Shown here one piece after another: positions 23,761 to 30,934 of a stretch of DNA of 30,934 bases (position 1 is the stretch's first letter; each line of letters starts with the position of its first letter). The DNA comes from CAILLO01 sp964579735 (GTDB taxonomy: Bacteria; Bacillota; Clostridia; Saccharofermentanales; UBA5734): contig CAZOHH010000025.1 of the NCBI GenBank assembly GCA_964579735.1, positions 1-30,934 of the forward strand, written 5' to 3'. Made by a program: the position numbers and the translations under genes. The notes under the pieces are model-generated. The model saw only the letters and a list, made by a program, of their open reading frames with translations, did not search any database and was not told the DNA's origin.

Positions 23761-25127
23761 GGGGTCACCTCCTCCAGGTCCATCGGGAACAGTTCGCACG
23801 GGTCCACCACGTCGATCAGATGGTATAGGCTGAAGGCGAACACCTCTCCGGCCTTGAAGTCCGAAGGGGAATATGGGAAGGCGAGGTTTCCTGCGGTCGA
23901 GATGCGGCCGGGGTAGCCGTAGTGGAGCAAGGTCGACCGCGCCGAGGCGCAAAGGGTGTTCGCCTCCTCCTGGCTGGGTGCTACGGCATCGATCACGAGT
24001 CCGAGTTCATGCGGAGCCGGCAGAGTCCTCGGGTCGACCGGCTCGAGGGCACCCATGACGCCATTGCGGCCGTAGACGATGAAATCGAGGGCATTGGGTT
24101 CGCCGATGCCCTTCATACCGGAGAAAACGCGCTCTCGGACGGCCGCAAGGGTCTCTTCGATGCAGTCGATGAGCACCGGGTCCCGTATGCCGGCGATGGA
24201 GACGGAGCGGTAGCCGACGCTGCGGACCCCCTCGAGCTTGATGCGATAGGGCTTCGTTTCGATGAAGCGGGATCCTTCGACGCGAACGAGGTTGTCGGAG
24301 ACCTGACGAAAGGTCGTGGCGGTCAGGTCCAGGACTCCTCCTGGGCCGGGGAGCCGAGTCGGGTCGCTCTTTTCATACAGGGTATGCGCGGCGACGGAAA
24401 GCTCTGTGCAGCGGCGAGAGGTCGTGAGGGTCTCGACGGTGAACCCGGTGGCGTCGAGAGTGCCCAGCATGCAGTCGCTGCCGCTGCCCGGCGACGCGGC
24501 GATGCAGGCGCATTCGAGGATCTTGCCGAGATGGAGTGCGAGCCCGCGGTCGTAGCCGCGGTGGACGGCCAGTGCCGCGAATACGGCCGGGTCATAGGCA
24601 CGGCCCGCGACGACGACCTGCGCGCCGGCCTTGAAGGCTCGGATGAAGGGCTCGATGCCCATCTGTCCGACGATTCGGACGGTCGCTTCGACATCGGCCG
24701 CGGAGGAGTCGGGAGCGGGGGGAAGGGGTGCGAGACGGCCGCCGGCGAGGCGGTCGAGTACCAGCCCTCGGTCGACCTCGGCATGGATCGACGCCATTCG
24801 GAAGGACAGTCCGCGTTTCTTGGCGATCTCCCGGACGATGTCGAGCGTCCAGGCGAGGTGGGGTTCGCCGCCGCAGCCGCCGGCCGACCCGATGAACAGC
24901 GGAATCCCATGGGATATGGCTGCGGGAAGCAGACGGTCCAGGTCTCGGTATACCGCGCCGCGGTCCGTGAACGAAACGCCGGCGCCGAGGTAATATGGCC
25001 CCGGGTCGGTCGAACCGGCGTCCACGGCGATCAGGTCCGGGTTGCGGCGCATGCCCTCCTCGAAGGAGGCGTCGGGGAATCCGTACCCGAGGATCGCGGT
25101 CGGCGAGAGGATGCGCATCGAGTTCAT
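23757..25127 (-). CDS. AtuA/DUF1446-family protein
   Basis: The 456-residue soluble protein belongs to the acyclic terpene utilisation AtuA (DUF1446) family. Family segments are IAVDAGSTDPGPYYLGAG (33-50), PLFIGSAGGCGGEPH (76-90), VVAGRAYDPAVFAA and ECACIAASPGSGSDCMLG. AtuA itself is needed for citronellol/geraniol breakdown in Pseudomonas, but its reaction is unresolved. Here it is encoded between methylaspartate ammonia-lyase and DUF4387 with 4-base ATGA overlaps on both sides, so a role with mesaconate or a derived product is a reasonable inference. AAGGAGGG lies before ATG 25127. The conserved glycine- and cysteine-rich loops suggest a nucleotide- or metal-binding site, which I cannot define. 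Confidence 0.85.
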   Translation of the reverse strand: MNSMRILSPTAILGYGFPDASFEEGMRRNPDLIAVDAGSTDPGPYYLGAGVSFTDRGAVYRDLDRLLPAAISHGIPLFIGSAGGCGGEPHLAWTLDIVREIAKKRGLSFRMASIHAEVDRGLVLDRLAGGRLAPLPPAPDSSAADVEATVRIVGQMGIEPFIRAFKAGAQVVVAGRAYDPAVFAALAVHRGYDRGLALHLGKILECACIAASPGSGSDCMLGTLDATGFTVETLTTSRRCTELSVAAHTLYEKSDPTRLPGPGGVLDLTATTFRQVSDNLVRVEGSRFIETKPYRIKLEGVRSVGYRSVSIAGIRDPVLIDCIEETLAAVRERVFSGMKGIGEPNALDFIVYGRNGVMGALEPVDPRTLPAPHELGLVIDAVAPSQEEANTLCASARSTLLHYGYPGRISTAGNLAFPYSPSDFKAGEVFAFSLYHLIDVVDPCELFPMDLEEVTP

Positions 25128-26407
25128 CGAAGCCCTCCTTCCCTGCCCTGCGTTTGGACGGGTGCGCCCTTGCGGGCACGGAGCGCGAGTATCCTGTGCA
25201 TCTCGTTGTAAACGCCCATGAACCCTTCGTCGAAACCCATGCCGGGCTTGGCGAGAATCAGGTCGGGATGCGTGGCCATGGCCAGATGCACGCATACTCG
25301 TGCGGAACGGTCGGTTTCGTTGCAGGTTCCGCCCTGATAGGCTCCGATGCCGTGGGCTCTGCAATACAGGACGGCTTCCACGACATTCTGGATCCCTCCG
25401 AGATCGGGCGTCTTGATCTGCAGGATATGTCCGGCGCGGGCGTCGGCGAAATCGCGGATGTCCTCCAGCGTGTTGCACCACTCGTCGGCCACGATGCGGA
25501 GGCGCAGGCCTCCATCGTCGACGCGTCGCGTCAGCTCTGCAAGCGCGTCGAGTGTTCCCTCGCGACTATCGGTGTCGACGGGACCTTCGAGGTGGACGAG
25601 GTGCGGTCCGGCCTCGTGCTCGAGTCGGGAGAGGAAGTCGAAGATGCGCGACGGATCTCGATCGAAGATCAGGCCGAGCGTGCCATAGACGTCGAGGTGA
25701 AGGGTCGGGAGGTAGGACGGGTCAGGTCGCAGCGCCGCGATGCGTTCGCGCAGCCAACGGACGTAGCCGAGGAGGCCCTCCCCGCTCCCGCCCGTTTTCG
25801 CGATGCTGTTGAACAGTCCATGGGGAAGCACGTCGACCTGTTTCAGGATCATCTTGTCGACCCCGACGTAGCGATCGTCGCCGCACTGTCCGAAGATGGG
25901 CACGGGACGATCCAGCACCTGTGTGCCGTACTCATCGGCCACGACCTCGGCCATGAGGAGTCGTCGGCTCCGAGCCGTCGCGTCGAGCAACGCCTGGGTG
26001 ACGCCATAGCGCAGTGCGGTATGCAGGCGATGTCCGGTCGCCGGGTCGACGAGGGCGTCCACCTCCTCGGCCAACGGGCGGAACACCGAAACATCCCGAC
26101 CGACGAGGAGTGGAGCGATCCGGTCGCGGAGCACGGGTAGGTAATCCGCGGCAAGGAACAATGGATCCCGACCCCCGGCTCCGGAGTACTGGACCGCTGC
26201 GCAGTCGCCATCGGCAATTTGTCCGTCCTCGAGAACGAGCATCACGGACACGGATTCCCCTGCCTGGCGGACGGCCTCGAATCCAGGCGTCGCAGGCTTT
26301 CCCAGATACGCCGCCCCATCCGGCACCGCGCCGTTCCGGATGGCCCGCTGGTCGTCGAAGAAGAACCCCGTGCGGCCGTTGGAGAAGATCGCTTCCTTGA
26401 TTCTCAT
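25124..26407 (-). CDS. Methylaspartate ammonia-lyase (EC 4.3.1.2)
   Basis: This 427-residue enolase-superfamily enzyme removes ammonia from (2S,3S)-3-methylaspartate to give mesaconate. The catalytic set known from Clostridium tetanomorphum is visible: His196 (DVLPHGLFN), the metal ligands Asp239 (HLDVYGT), Glu274 (LEGPVD) and Asp308 (VADEWCN), then Gln330 and the base Lys332 (LQIKTPDLGG). GQCGDDRYVGVDKMI and YQGGTCNETD are further signatures. Length is close to the usual 413. ATG 26407 follows GGAAGGA. It lies 14 bases after the glmE stop, the only non-overlapping junction in the operon, and overlaps the AtuA-family gene as ATGA. Confidence 0.96.
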   Translation of the reverse strand: MRIKEAIFSNGRTGFFFDDQRAIRNGAVPDGAAYLGKPATPGFEAVRQAGESVSVMLVLEDGQIADGDCAAVQYSGAGGRDPLFLAADYLPVLRDRIAPLLVGRDVSVFRPLAEEVDALVDPATGHRLHTALRYGVTQALLDATARSRRLLMAEVVADEYGTQVLDRPVPIFGQCGDDRYVGVDKMILKQVDVLPHGLFNSIAKTGGSGEGLLGYVRWLRERIAALRPDPSYLPTLHLDVYGTLGLIFDRDPSRIFDFLSRLEHEAGPHLVHLEGPVDTDSREGTLDALAELTRRVDDGGLRLRIVADEWCNTLEDIRDFADARAGHILQIKTPDLGGIQNVVEAVLYCRAHGIGAYQGGTCNETDRSARVCVHLAMATHPDLILAKPGMGFDEGFMGVYNEMHRILALRARKGAPVQTQGREGGLR

Positions 26408-26421
26408 GAGTCCTTCCTTCC

Positions 26422-27873
26422 CTAGCGCGGCCGACCGACGAGACGGCCCTTGCTCACGGCGTAGATGTCGTCGATGACCATCTGGAATCCGACCTCCCGC
26501 TTTTCGAAGCGCGCCCGCTCCTCCATGCAGGAACGGTGGAAGTCGAGCAGGTCCTTCGTGAATGGGAGCGCTCCGGGTTCGAGAAGGCGCACGGCTCCAT
26601 GGTTGTCCCTTGCCGGGAGGACCTTCCCCGCATTGAACCGGCTGGGTGCGAAGGGCACGTCGAGGACCCCTGACTCGAAGGCACGCACGGTGCCGATTGC
26701 CAGGTCCCCTTCTCCCAGCTGGGAGACGCGGTCCAGGATGCAGCGCGTCTCGGCGCAGATCCGGTCGCTTTCCTTCCGAATCTCCACCGTATCGTTCGAC
26801 TTCTGGTCGGCGAGCATGACGACGAGTTGCTTCGTCGCCCGAAGACCGGCGGCATTGGCTTCCTTGGTCGGCACGCCGAAGGCCTCGTGCGGCGTCTTGA
26901 CGATGACCTTCGTCGCACCCGAAAGCGCCGCCGCGGCCGCTCCCCAACCAATCACTCCGAAGGCCTTGGCTTCGTCCTGGGGGAAGCCGCCCATCCACTG
27001 GTGGAATACGGTGGAGACCGTGACTCCGGAATATCCATTGCGCTCCAGGTACTCCTCCGTGACGAGGCGAAGGGACCGGATGGCGGCTACGTCCTGGATG
27101 AGGTTGCCGCACTGGCCATATCCGACGGAGAGATGGCGGACGCCTTGCTCTGCGGCGAGCAGGCTCTCGATGACGGCAACCGCGTGGGAGATGCAGGGCG
27201 GTACGAGAGTTCCGGTCAAGGGACCGAACGGCTCTCGGTCGAGGGCGATGCCGGCTTCTTCATACATTCCGGTCAACCGGTCGACGTACTGCCAGTCGGC
27301 AAGCGTCTTTTCGAGAGGCACTTTCTTGGCGTAAGGGATGTTGTACGAGATGCCACCGCCTTCGAATCCCGTGAAACCGCCCGCATAGGAGATCTCGGCG
27401 AGCAGTCGCGCATCGGGGGTGCCATGCCTCACCTGCACGGGAACGGATAGCGCCTCGTTGACGCGTCTGCACTCGGCGACGCCATGGTTGACCGCAGGAA
27501 AGCCATTCAGCATGGAACGGCCCAGCAACTTGCTCTCCTCGATTCCCTTCCGCGCGTCATCGTACGCATTCTGCCGCGTATAGCTGTCGATGGTGGTCGG
27601 GAGCAGGTCGGCCTCGCCCTCCTTCTCCAGATACCGCAGCAGGTCGATGAGGTCGTCGACCAGGGCGACGCCGGCGCGCGGCTGAACAAGCGTGGTGCCT
27701 TCCCTAGCGGCGGAGTCGAGACGCACCGGGAGTCTACGGGTCGGTGGAATGAGGCGTTGGTAGGCTACGGCCTCGTCGAAGTCGACGGCGGACCCGGTGG
27801 GCCACTGGAGGAGGACTTCCCCTTGAATTCGTTTGAATTCCTCCGGGGGGATCCTGCGGTTACCAAAGTTCAT
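26422..27873 (-). CDS. glmE: Glutamate mutase epsilon subunit (methylaspartate mutase E)
   Basis: The 483-residue catalytic subunit of adenosylcobalamin-dependent glutamate mutase (EC 5.4.99.1) forms the TIM barrel that binds L-glutamate and converts it to 3-methylaspartate with GlmS. Substrate residues known from the clostridial enzyme fall at identical numbers: the arginine claw Arg66, Arg100 and Arg149, with His150, Glu171, Tyr177, Tyr181 and Lys326 (RHGTPD, FEGGGISYNIPY, TKVIVKTPHE). The length also matches (about 483-485). This strongly argues for an active glutamate mutase. The start at 27873 is set by GAAGGAGATATGCC and an ATGA overlap with glmL. Confidence 0.97.
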   Translation of the reverse strand: MNFGNRRIPPEEFKRIQGEVLLQWPTGSAVDFDEAVAYQRLIPPTRRLPVRLDSAAREGTTLVQPRAGVALVDDLIDLLRYLEKEGEADLLPTTIDSYTRQNAYDDARKGIEESKLLGRSMLNGFPAVNHGVAECRRVNEALSVPVQVRHGTPDARLLAEISYAGGFTGFEGGGISYNIPYAKKVPLEKTLADWQYVDRLTGMYEEAGIALDREPFGPLTGTLVPPCISHAVAVIESLLAAEQGVRHLSVGYGQCGNLIQDVAAIRSLRLVTEEYLERNGYSGVTVSTVFHQWMGGFPQDEAKAFGVIGWGAAAAALSGATKVIVKTPHEAFGVPTKEANAAGLRATKQLVVMLADQKSNDTVEIRKESDRICAETRCILDRVSQLGEGDLAIGTVRAFESGVLDVPFAPSRFNAGKVLPARDNHGAVRLLEPGALPFTKDLLDFHRSCMEERARFEKREVGFQMVIDDIYAVSKGRLVGRPR

Positions 27874-29330
27874 GGCATATCTCCTTCGACAAGCGCGTCC
27901 CCTTCGGCGAGGACGAAGAATTCCCGTTTCATCAAGCGGACGGCAAGGGTGGGTCGGATGCGTCCGAGCAAGCCCATCGCGGCCATGAGATAGCGTCGGT
28001 CGAGAAGGAACTTCGCCCGGATGGGGCGCAATGCCTCCGGGTCGGAGCCGGGGGCTCCGGAGAGTGCGCACGAGAGTACCGCACGAGGATGTACGGCATC
28101 GATCATGGGGCCGCCGGTGCCGATGAGGGTCCTTACAGAGGACAGGTCCTTCCCATGGAGAAGGTACTGGGGGCCGACTGGAGTGAAGACCCTTTCGTAT
28201 CGGCCGGCGTGACGGTCCACGGCAAGCAGCGTCGCAGCCTCGGCGAGAGCCTGATCGATGCGAAGGAGGACTGGATTCGCCTCCGGCAGCAGATTCGCTT
28301 CGCTTTCGTAGCGCTCAAGGACCCCGGAGAGGACACCTTCGGGAATCCCGGCCCGTATGGCGAGGCGATTGATGCCGAAATCCCCCGCGACGCTTCCGGC
28401 GCTGTACCGGACCCCAAGGTCCCCTTCGACGGTCCTCTTGGCAAAGGGTTCGGGCAACCCCTTGGGGATGGCGCCGCCCCGCGAGGGCAGGCCATCACAC
28501 ATGGAATGCACATCGGTCGTCGCGCCGCCGATGTCGATGACAAGCAGGTCGCCGAGTCCCGATTCCTCTTCCGTTCCGAGGGCAAGCAGTCGCGCGGCGT
28601 CGAGGACCGCCGCAGGTGTCGGGGTGACGATGTCATCCATCAGCCGGGAGGCGCCGGTGAGACCCTTGGCACTGACGATCCGCTCAAGGAAGACCTTTCG
28701 GATGGCTTCGCGTGCGGGTTCGATATCGAGGCGGTCCAGGCGGGGCATGACATTGGCGCAGAGATGCACTTCCTTGCCGGACGCCCGGAGGATTCCGGCG
28801 GCCTCCTCCCCCGCGAATCGGTTCCCTGCGATGACCACGGGAAAAGGCTGAGAAAGCGATGCGAGTGCCTGTGCGTTGTGGATCAGTGCCGTCCGATTTC
28901 CCCCATCGGTCCCACCCGTGAGAAGTACGATGTCGGGTCGGGAACGGAAGAGGTCCTCGACGTCCTCGCGGTCGAGTTCGTAGGAGTAGACGCCTGTGAT
29001 TCGCGATCCCGCTGACAGGGCCGCCTGCTTCGCGGCTTCCGCAGTCAGCTGAGGAACCAGGCCGACGGCGGCCATGCGGAGACCGCCCGCCGCGCTGCTG
29101 CAGGCGAGACGGACATCGTACTCGCGCAGCCCGGTCTGCACGGCAAGGAGTTCGATGGCAGCGGATAGACCTTCGAGGATGTCGGTCCCGACCGTGGTCG
29201 CCGCACGTGCCGTACCGAGGATCCGCTCTTCCAGCAGGTCGACTGCGACGACTTTGGTGAAGGTGCTGCCGAAGTCCACGAGAAGTGCGTTCCTCTGCGC
29301 TGAAGTCGGCTTCGGAGGAGATCTCTTCAT
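27870..29330 (-). CDS. glmL: GlmL/MutL glutamate mutase reactivating ATPase
   Basis: The 486-residue protein is an actin-fold (ASKHA) ATPase. Phosphate loops are visible at DFGSTFTK (19-26) and DIGGATTD (266-273), with LTGGTDGG at 137-144 and a late LIGTGGPMI. GlmL/MutL is encoded between the mutase subunits in clostridia, and is thought to release damaged cobalamin from the mutase, much as diol dehydratase reactivases do. GAGAGG lies four bases before ATG 29330, and both ends overlap neighbours by four bases. Length fits the family (about 460-480). Confidence 0.93.
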   Translation of the reverse strand: MKRSPPKPTSAQRNALLVDFGSTFTKVVAVDLLEERILGTARAATTVGTDILEGLSAAIELLAVQTGLREYDVRLACSSAAGGLRMAAVGLVPQLTAEAAKQAALSAGSRITGVYSYELDREDVEDLFRSRPDIVLLTGGTDGGNRTALIHNAQALASLSQPFPVVIAGNRFAGEEAAGILRASGKEVHLCANVMPRLDRLDIEPAREAIRKVFLERIVSAKGLTGASRLMDDIVTPTPAAVLDAARLLALGTEEESGLGDLLVIDIGGATTDVHSMCDGLPSRGGAIPKGLPEPFAKRTVEGDLGVRYSAGSVAGDFGINRLAIRAGIPEGVLSGVLERYESEANLLPEANPVLLRIDQALAEAATLLAVDRHAGRYERVFTPVGPQYLLHGKDLSSVRTLIGTGGPMIDAVHPRAVLSCALSGAPGSDPEALRPIRAKFLLDRRYLMAAMGLLGRIRPTLAVRLMKREFFVLAEGDALVEGDMP

Positions 29331-29764
29331 TTCACCTCTCCTAGATCCCGCTTCAGGTCCGATATCCCCGTCTCGGGGAGAGTTCCCGGTGGATAGACTC
29401 GATCGAACCCCATCTCCGTGAAGCGATCCCGGACCTCCTCGAACGGCGTCTTTCCGACCACGAGATTGCCTCCCACATAAAGCAGGATGTCGGCGATCCC
29501 CGATTCGACGCATCGACCCCGCAGTCCGCGGCAATCGATCTCCCCATGTCCGTAGAGCGAGGAGACGAGGATGGCGTCGGCAGCCGTTTCGATGGCGGCC
29601 TCGATGAACTCCTCCTGGGAGACCATCACTCCGAGATTCTCGACTTCGAATCCAGCATTCCGAAAGGCGTATGCCAGAATCCGGTTGCCCACGGCATGCA
29701 CGTCTGCGCCGATGACCCCGAGGACGATGCGGGGGGAACCGCGACCTGAAGAGGCTTCAGACAT
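29327..29764 (-). CDS. glmS: Glutamate mutase sigma (B12-binding) subunit
   Basis: The 145-residue Rossmann-like subunit binds adenosylcobalamin in the base-off/His-on mode. The DxHxxG motif is present (DVHAVG, 21-26; His23 is the expected cobalt ligand), together with SSLYGHGE (68-75) and GGN (98-100). With GlmE it makes the active heterotetramer. It is slightly longer than the 137-residue clostridial form because of a short N-terminal extension. It overlaps the GntR stop (ATGTCTGA), with AGGGGGG about nine bases upstream, and overlaps glmL by four. No cobalamin riboswitch is seen upstream. Confidence 0.96.
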   Translation of the reverse strand: MSEASSGRGSPRIVLGVIGADVHAVGNRILAYAFRNAGFEVENLGVMVSQEEFIEAAIETAADAILVSSLYGHGEIDCRGLRGRCVESGIADILLYVGGNLVVGKTPFEEVRDRFTEMGFDRVYPPGTLPETGISDLKRDLGEVK

Positions 29765-30713
29765 GATTCATGCCCCCCTCTGCTTCGATCTCCCTTCGAT
29801 GTGCCTGAATGCGATCGACGGCTTCCTCGATATGGACCAGCGACCCCCGGTCGATCCGGTATTCGAACGGCACGATGCGCCCACCTCTTTCGGCGTAGTG
29901 CGCAAGGGCTTCGGAGAAGGTGTCGTCCGCATCGTAGAGCGCCGTATCCGGGGGGACGACCACGACGGTGATCGTTTCCAGGAATGTGCTCAGGCGTCGT
30001 CGAGCTGCCTCGCGGTCAGGGCGGAGCAGTACGTCCTCTGACAGGAAATCGAGGGGACCCGACGAAAGCCCGAGGGCGTCGAGGTTGCCCTCGATGATGC
30101 GACGGAATCGCTCACTGCGGCAGATGACGCCTACTGCGGCGTCATGAGGAATCCGGGCCATCTCCACCACCGTCCGCTGACTGGGGGAGACCGCTACGGG
30201 GAGGATCCGATCGGTGAGTCGGGGAAACAGACGACGCAGTTCAGAATCGTGTGAAGTCGTCGTAAGGAGAAGGTCGAAGGAGTCGAGACTCTCGGTTTCA
30301 GGCGCGGAGGCACGCAGGTCATCCAGAAGTCGCGGTATGAAGCCTATCGATGGATGGTCCTTGAACTGGCTTTCGAAGATGGAGAGGGCTTCCGGGTTGC
30401 AGTCGATGCCGACGATCCTTACCGGGTCATCCGGAGAAGCAGGGGAAGTCGACCGCAAGCGGGCGGGTGCAAACGCCGAGACATAGGTTCCGCTTCCGTG
30501 GACGGATGTGACGACACCTAGTCGGAACAGTTCGGCAAACGCTTTCTGGACGGTGCCACGGGCGACACCCAGCTCCTCGGAGAGCTCCCTCTCGCTTGGC
30601 AATCGCGCTCCGGAGACCAGCGAACCGTCGCGGATACGCAATAGGACCGTATGCACCAACTGACGGTACACCGGCTGGTCCAGGGTCCGGTCGAAGTTCA
30701 GCGAAGGAATCAA
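29757..30713 (-). CDS. GntR-family regulator of the methylaspartate operon
   Basis: The 318-residue protein has a GntR winged helix at residues about 10-80 (LPSERELSEELGVARGTVQKAF, HGSGTYVS). The C-terminal domain of about 220 residues is not one of the common FCD, UTRA or aminotransferase domains; it has alternating alpha/beta character (VRIVGIDCNPEALSIFE, SFDLLLTTTSHDSEL, ITVVVVPPDTALYD) and probably senses a pathway ligand such as glutamate or mesaconate (inference). The TTG start at 30713 has AAGGAGG nine bases upstream. It is the first gene of the operon and has two matching 15-bp sites in its own promoter, so it likely represses itself and the whole operon. Confidence 0.87.
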   Translation of the reverse strand: MIPSLNFDRTLDQPVYRQLVHTVLLRIRDGSLVSGARLPSERELSEELGVARGTVQKAFAELFRLGVVTSVHGSGTYVSAFAPARLRSTSPASPDDPVRIVGIDCNPEALSIFESQFKDHPSIGFIPRLLDDLRASAPETESLDSFDLLLTTTSHDSELRRLFPRLTDRILPVAVSPSQRTVVEMARIPHDAAVGVICRSERFRRIIEGNLDALGLSSGPLDFLSEDVLLRPDREAARRRLSTFLETITVVVVPPDTALYDADDTFSEALAHYAERGGRIVPFEYRIDRGSLVHIEEAVDRIQAHRREIEAEGGMNHV

Positions 30714-30736
30714 GTGCAGGCCTCCTTAGCTTCGAT

Positions 30737-30773
30737 GTGGTATATACCTCTACCATAAGTGGATTACACCTCT
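30737..30773 (-). promoter_or_regulatory. Tandem operator sites of the GntR regulator
   Basis: Plus 30737-30751 (GTGGTATATACCTCT) and 30759-30773 (GTGGATTACACCTCT) agree at 12 of 15 positions and are offset by 22 bases, close to two helical turns. The first contains the perfect palindrome GGTATATACC. They flank the -10 box, one in the promoter spacer and the other over the predicted start. Confidence 0.65.
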
Positions 30774-30780
30774 CTGTCAA
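30752..30780 (-). promoter_or_regulatory. Promoter of the GntR-glutamate mutase operon
   Basis: The minus strand reads a perfect TTGACA (plus 30775-30780), a 17-base spacer and TATGGT (plus 30752-30757). The leader to the TTG start is about 33 bases and ends in the AAGGAGG site. Confidence 0.75.
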
Positions 30781-30934
30781 CCCCGTACCGCGAAGCCTCT
30801 AGAGCGAGTCGAAAGACGTACAGTGGTTCCTGCCACTGTGGCAGTCTTTCGCTGCTACTCGCTCTTGAGGCTTACGGTGCAACCCCGTACCGCGAAGCCT
30901 CTAGAGCGAGTCGAAAGACGTACAGTGGTTCCTG
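30778..30934. repeat. 102-bp tandem hairpin repeat, cut by the window end
   Basis: The unit starting CAACCCCGTACCGCGAAGCC occupies 30778-30879 and restarts at 30880, identical for all 55 remaining bases. Each unit folds into one long stem: CCGT/ACGG (30783, 30874), AAGCCTC/GAGGCTT (30793-30799, 30867-30873), AGAGCGAGT/ACTCGCTCT (30801-30809, 30857-30865), CGAAAGAC/GTCTTTCG (30810-30817, 30844-30851) and CAGTGG/CCACTG (30821-30826, 30833-30838), about 34 paired bases. It contains no ORF of note. The first copy begins inside the -35 box of the operon promoter. Confidence 0.85.

Noticed and set aside
30714..30780. Cobalamin riboswitch ahead of the B12-dependent mutase operon
   Set aside because: The leader from the predicted start to the first codon is only about 33 bases, too short for a B12 riboswitch, and no conserved B12 box is seen.
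30778..30934. CRISPR array or integron attC site
   Set aside because: The repeat is a 102-bp continuous unit without variable spacers, and I could not find the paired GTTRRRY/RYYYAAC boxes of attC sites.

Overview
The window is a GC-rich, gene-dense bacterial scaffold (about 28 protein genes, no rRNA or tRNA seen, one 100-N assembly gap). Strong AGGAGG-type ribosome sites, frequent GTG/TTG starts, an ECF sigma/anti-sigma pair, a MerR-TipAS regulator, a YkpA-like ABC-F protein and a clostridial-type glutamate mutase set point to an anaerobic or facultative fermentative Bacillota-like organism, probably a metagenome-assembled genome. This placement is an inference; nothing in the window fixes the taxonomy.

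Layout. Positions 1-1,557: an ECF sigma factor and its membrane-anchored partner, closed by an intrinsic terminator. 1,557-4,266 (minus): a TMEM165/GDT1-type metal transporter, a MenA-like UbiA prenyltransferase and a RarD/EamA permease, read from a near-consensus promoter that appears to give a leaderless mRNA. 4,344-6,354 (plus): an MFS permease and a TPR protein. 6,410-9,864: an ABC-F protein, a SAM methyltransferase and a zinc homocysteine methyltransferase. 9,917-13,754 (minus): a copper module, with an HMA-SafE-cupredoxin fusion and a CopA P-type ATPase that is interrupted by the assembly gap. 13,809-20,388 (minus): a UroD-like methyltransferase, then HflK, HflC, LemA, a TPM-domain protein, a nitroreductase-fold protein and an M24 peptidase. 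20,535-22,414: a TipAS-type MerR regulator with its promoter, a tiny ORF inside an inverted repeat, a zinc-ribbon membrane protein and a TfoX-N protein.

The most distinctive region is 22,484-30,780 (minus). It is an eight-gene operon in which every junction but one overlaps by 4-8 bases: a GntR regulator, glutamate mutase S, GlmL (reactivase), GlmE, methylaspartate ammonia-lyase, an AtuA/DUF1446 protein, a DUF4387 protein, and a P-loop protein with an alanyl-tRNA-synthetase-SAD-like C-terminus. The first enzymes convert glutamate through 3-methylaspartate to mesaconate. No recognisable mesaconase or citramalate lyase is present here; instead three poorly characterised proteins are locked into the same transcript. 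The GntR promoter carries two near-identical 15-bp sites, 22 bp apart, on either side of the -10 box, which are likely autoregulatory operators for the whole operon.

The right end (30,778-30,934) is a 102-bp unit folding into a long hairpin, followed by the first 55 bases of a second identical unit. It is probably the start of a tandem array at which the assembly stopped.
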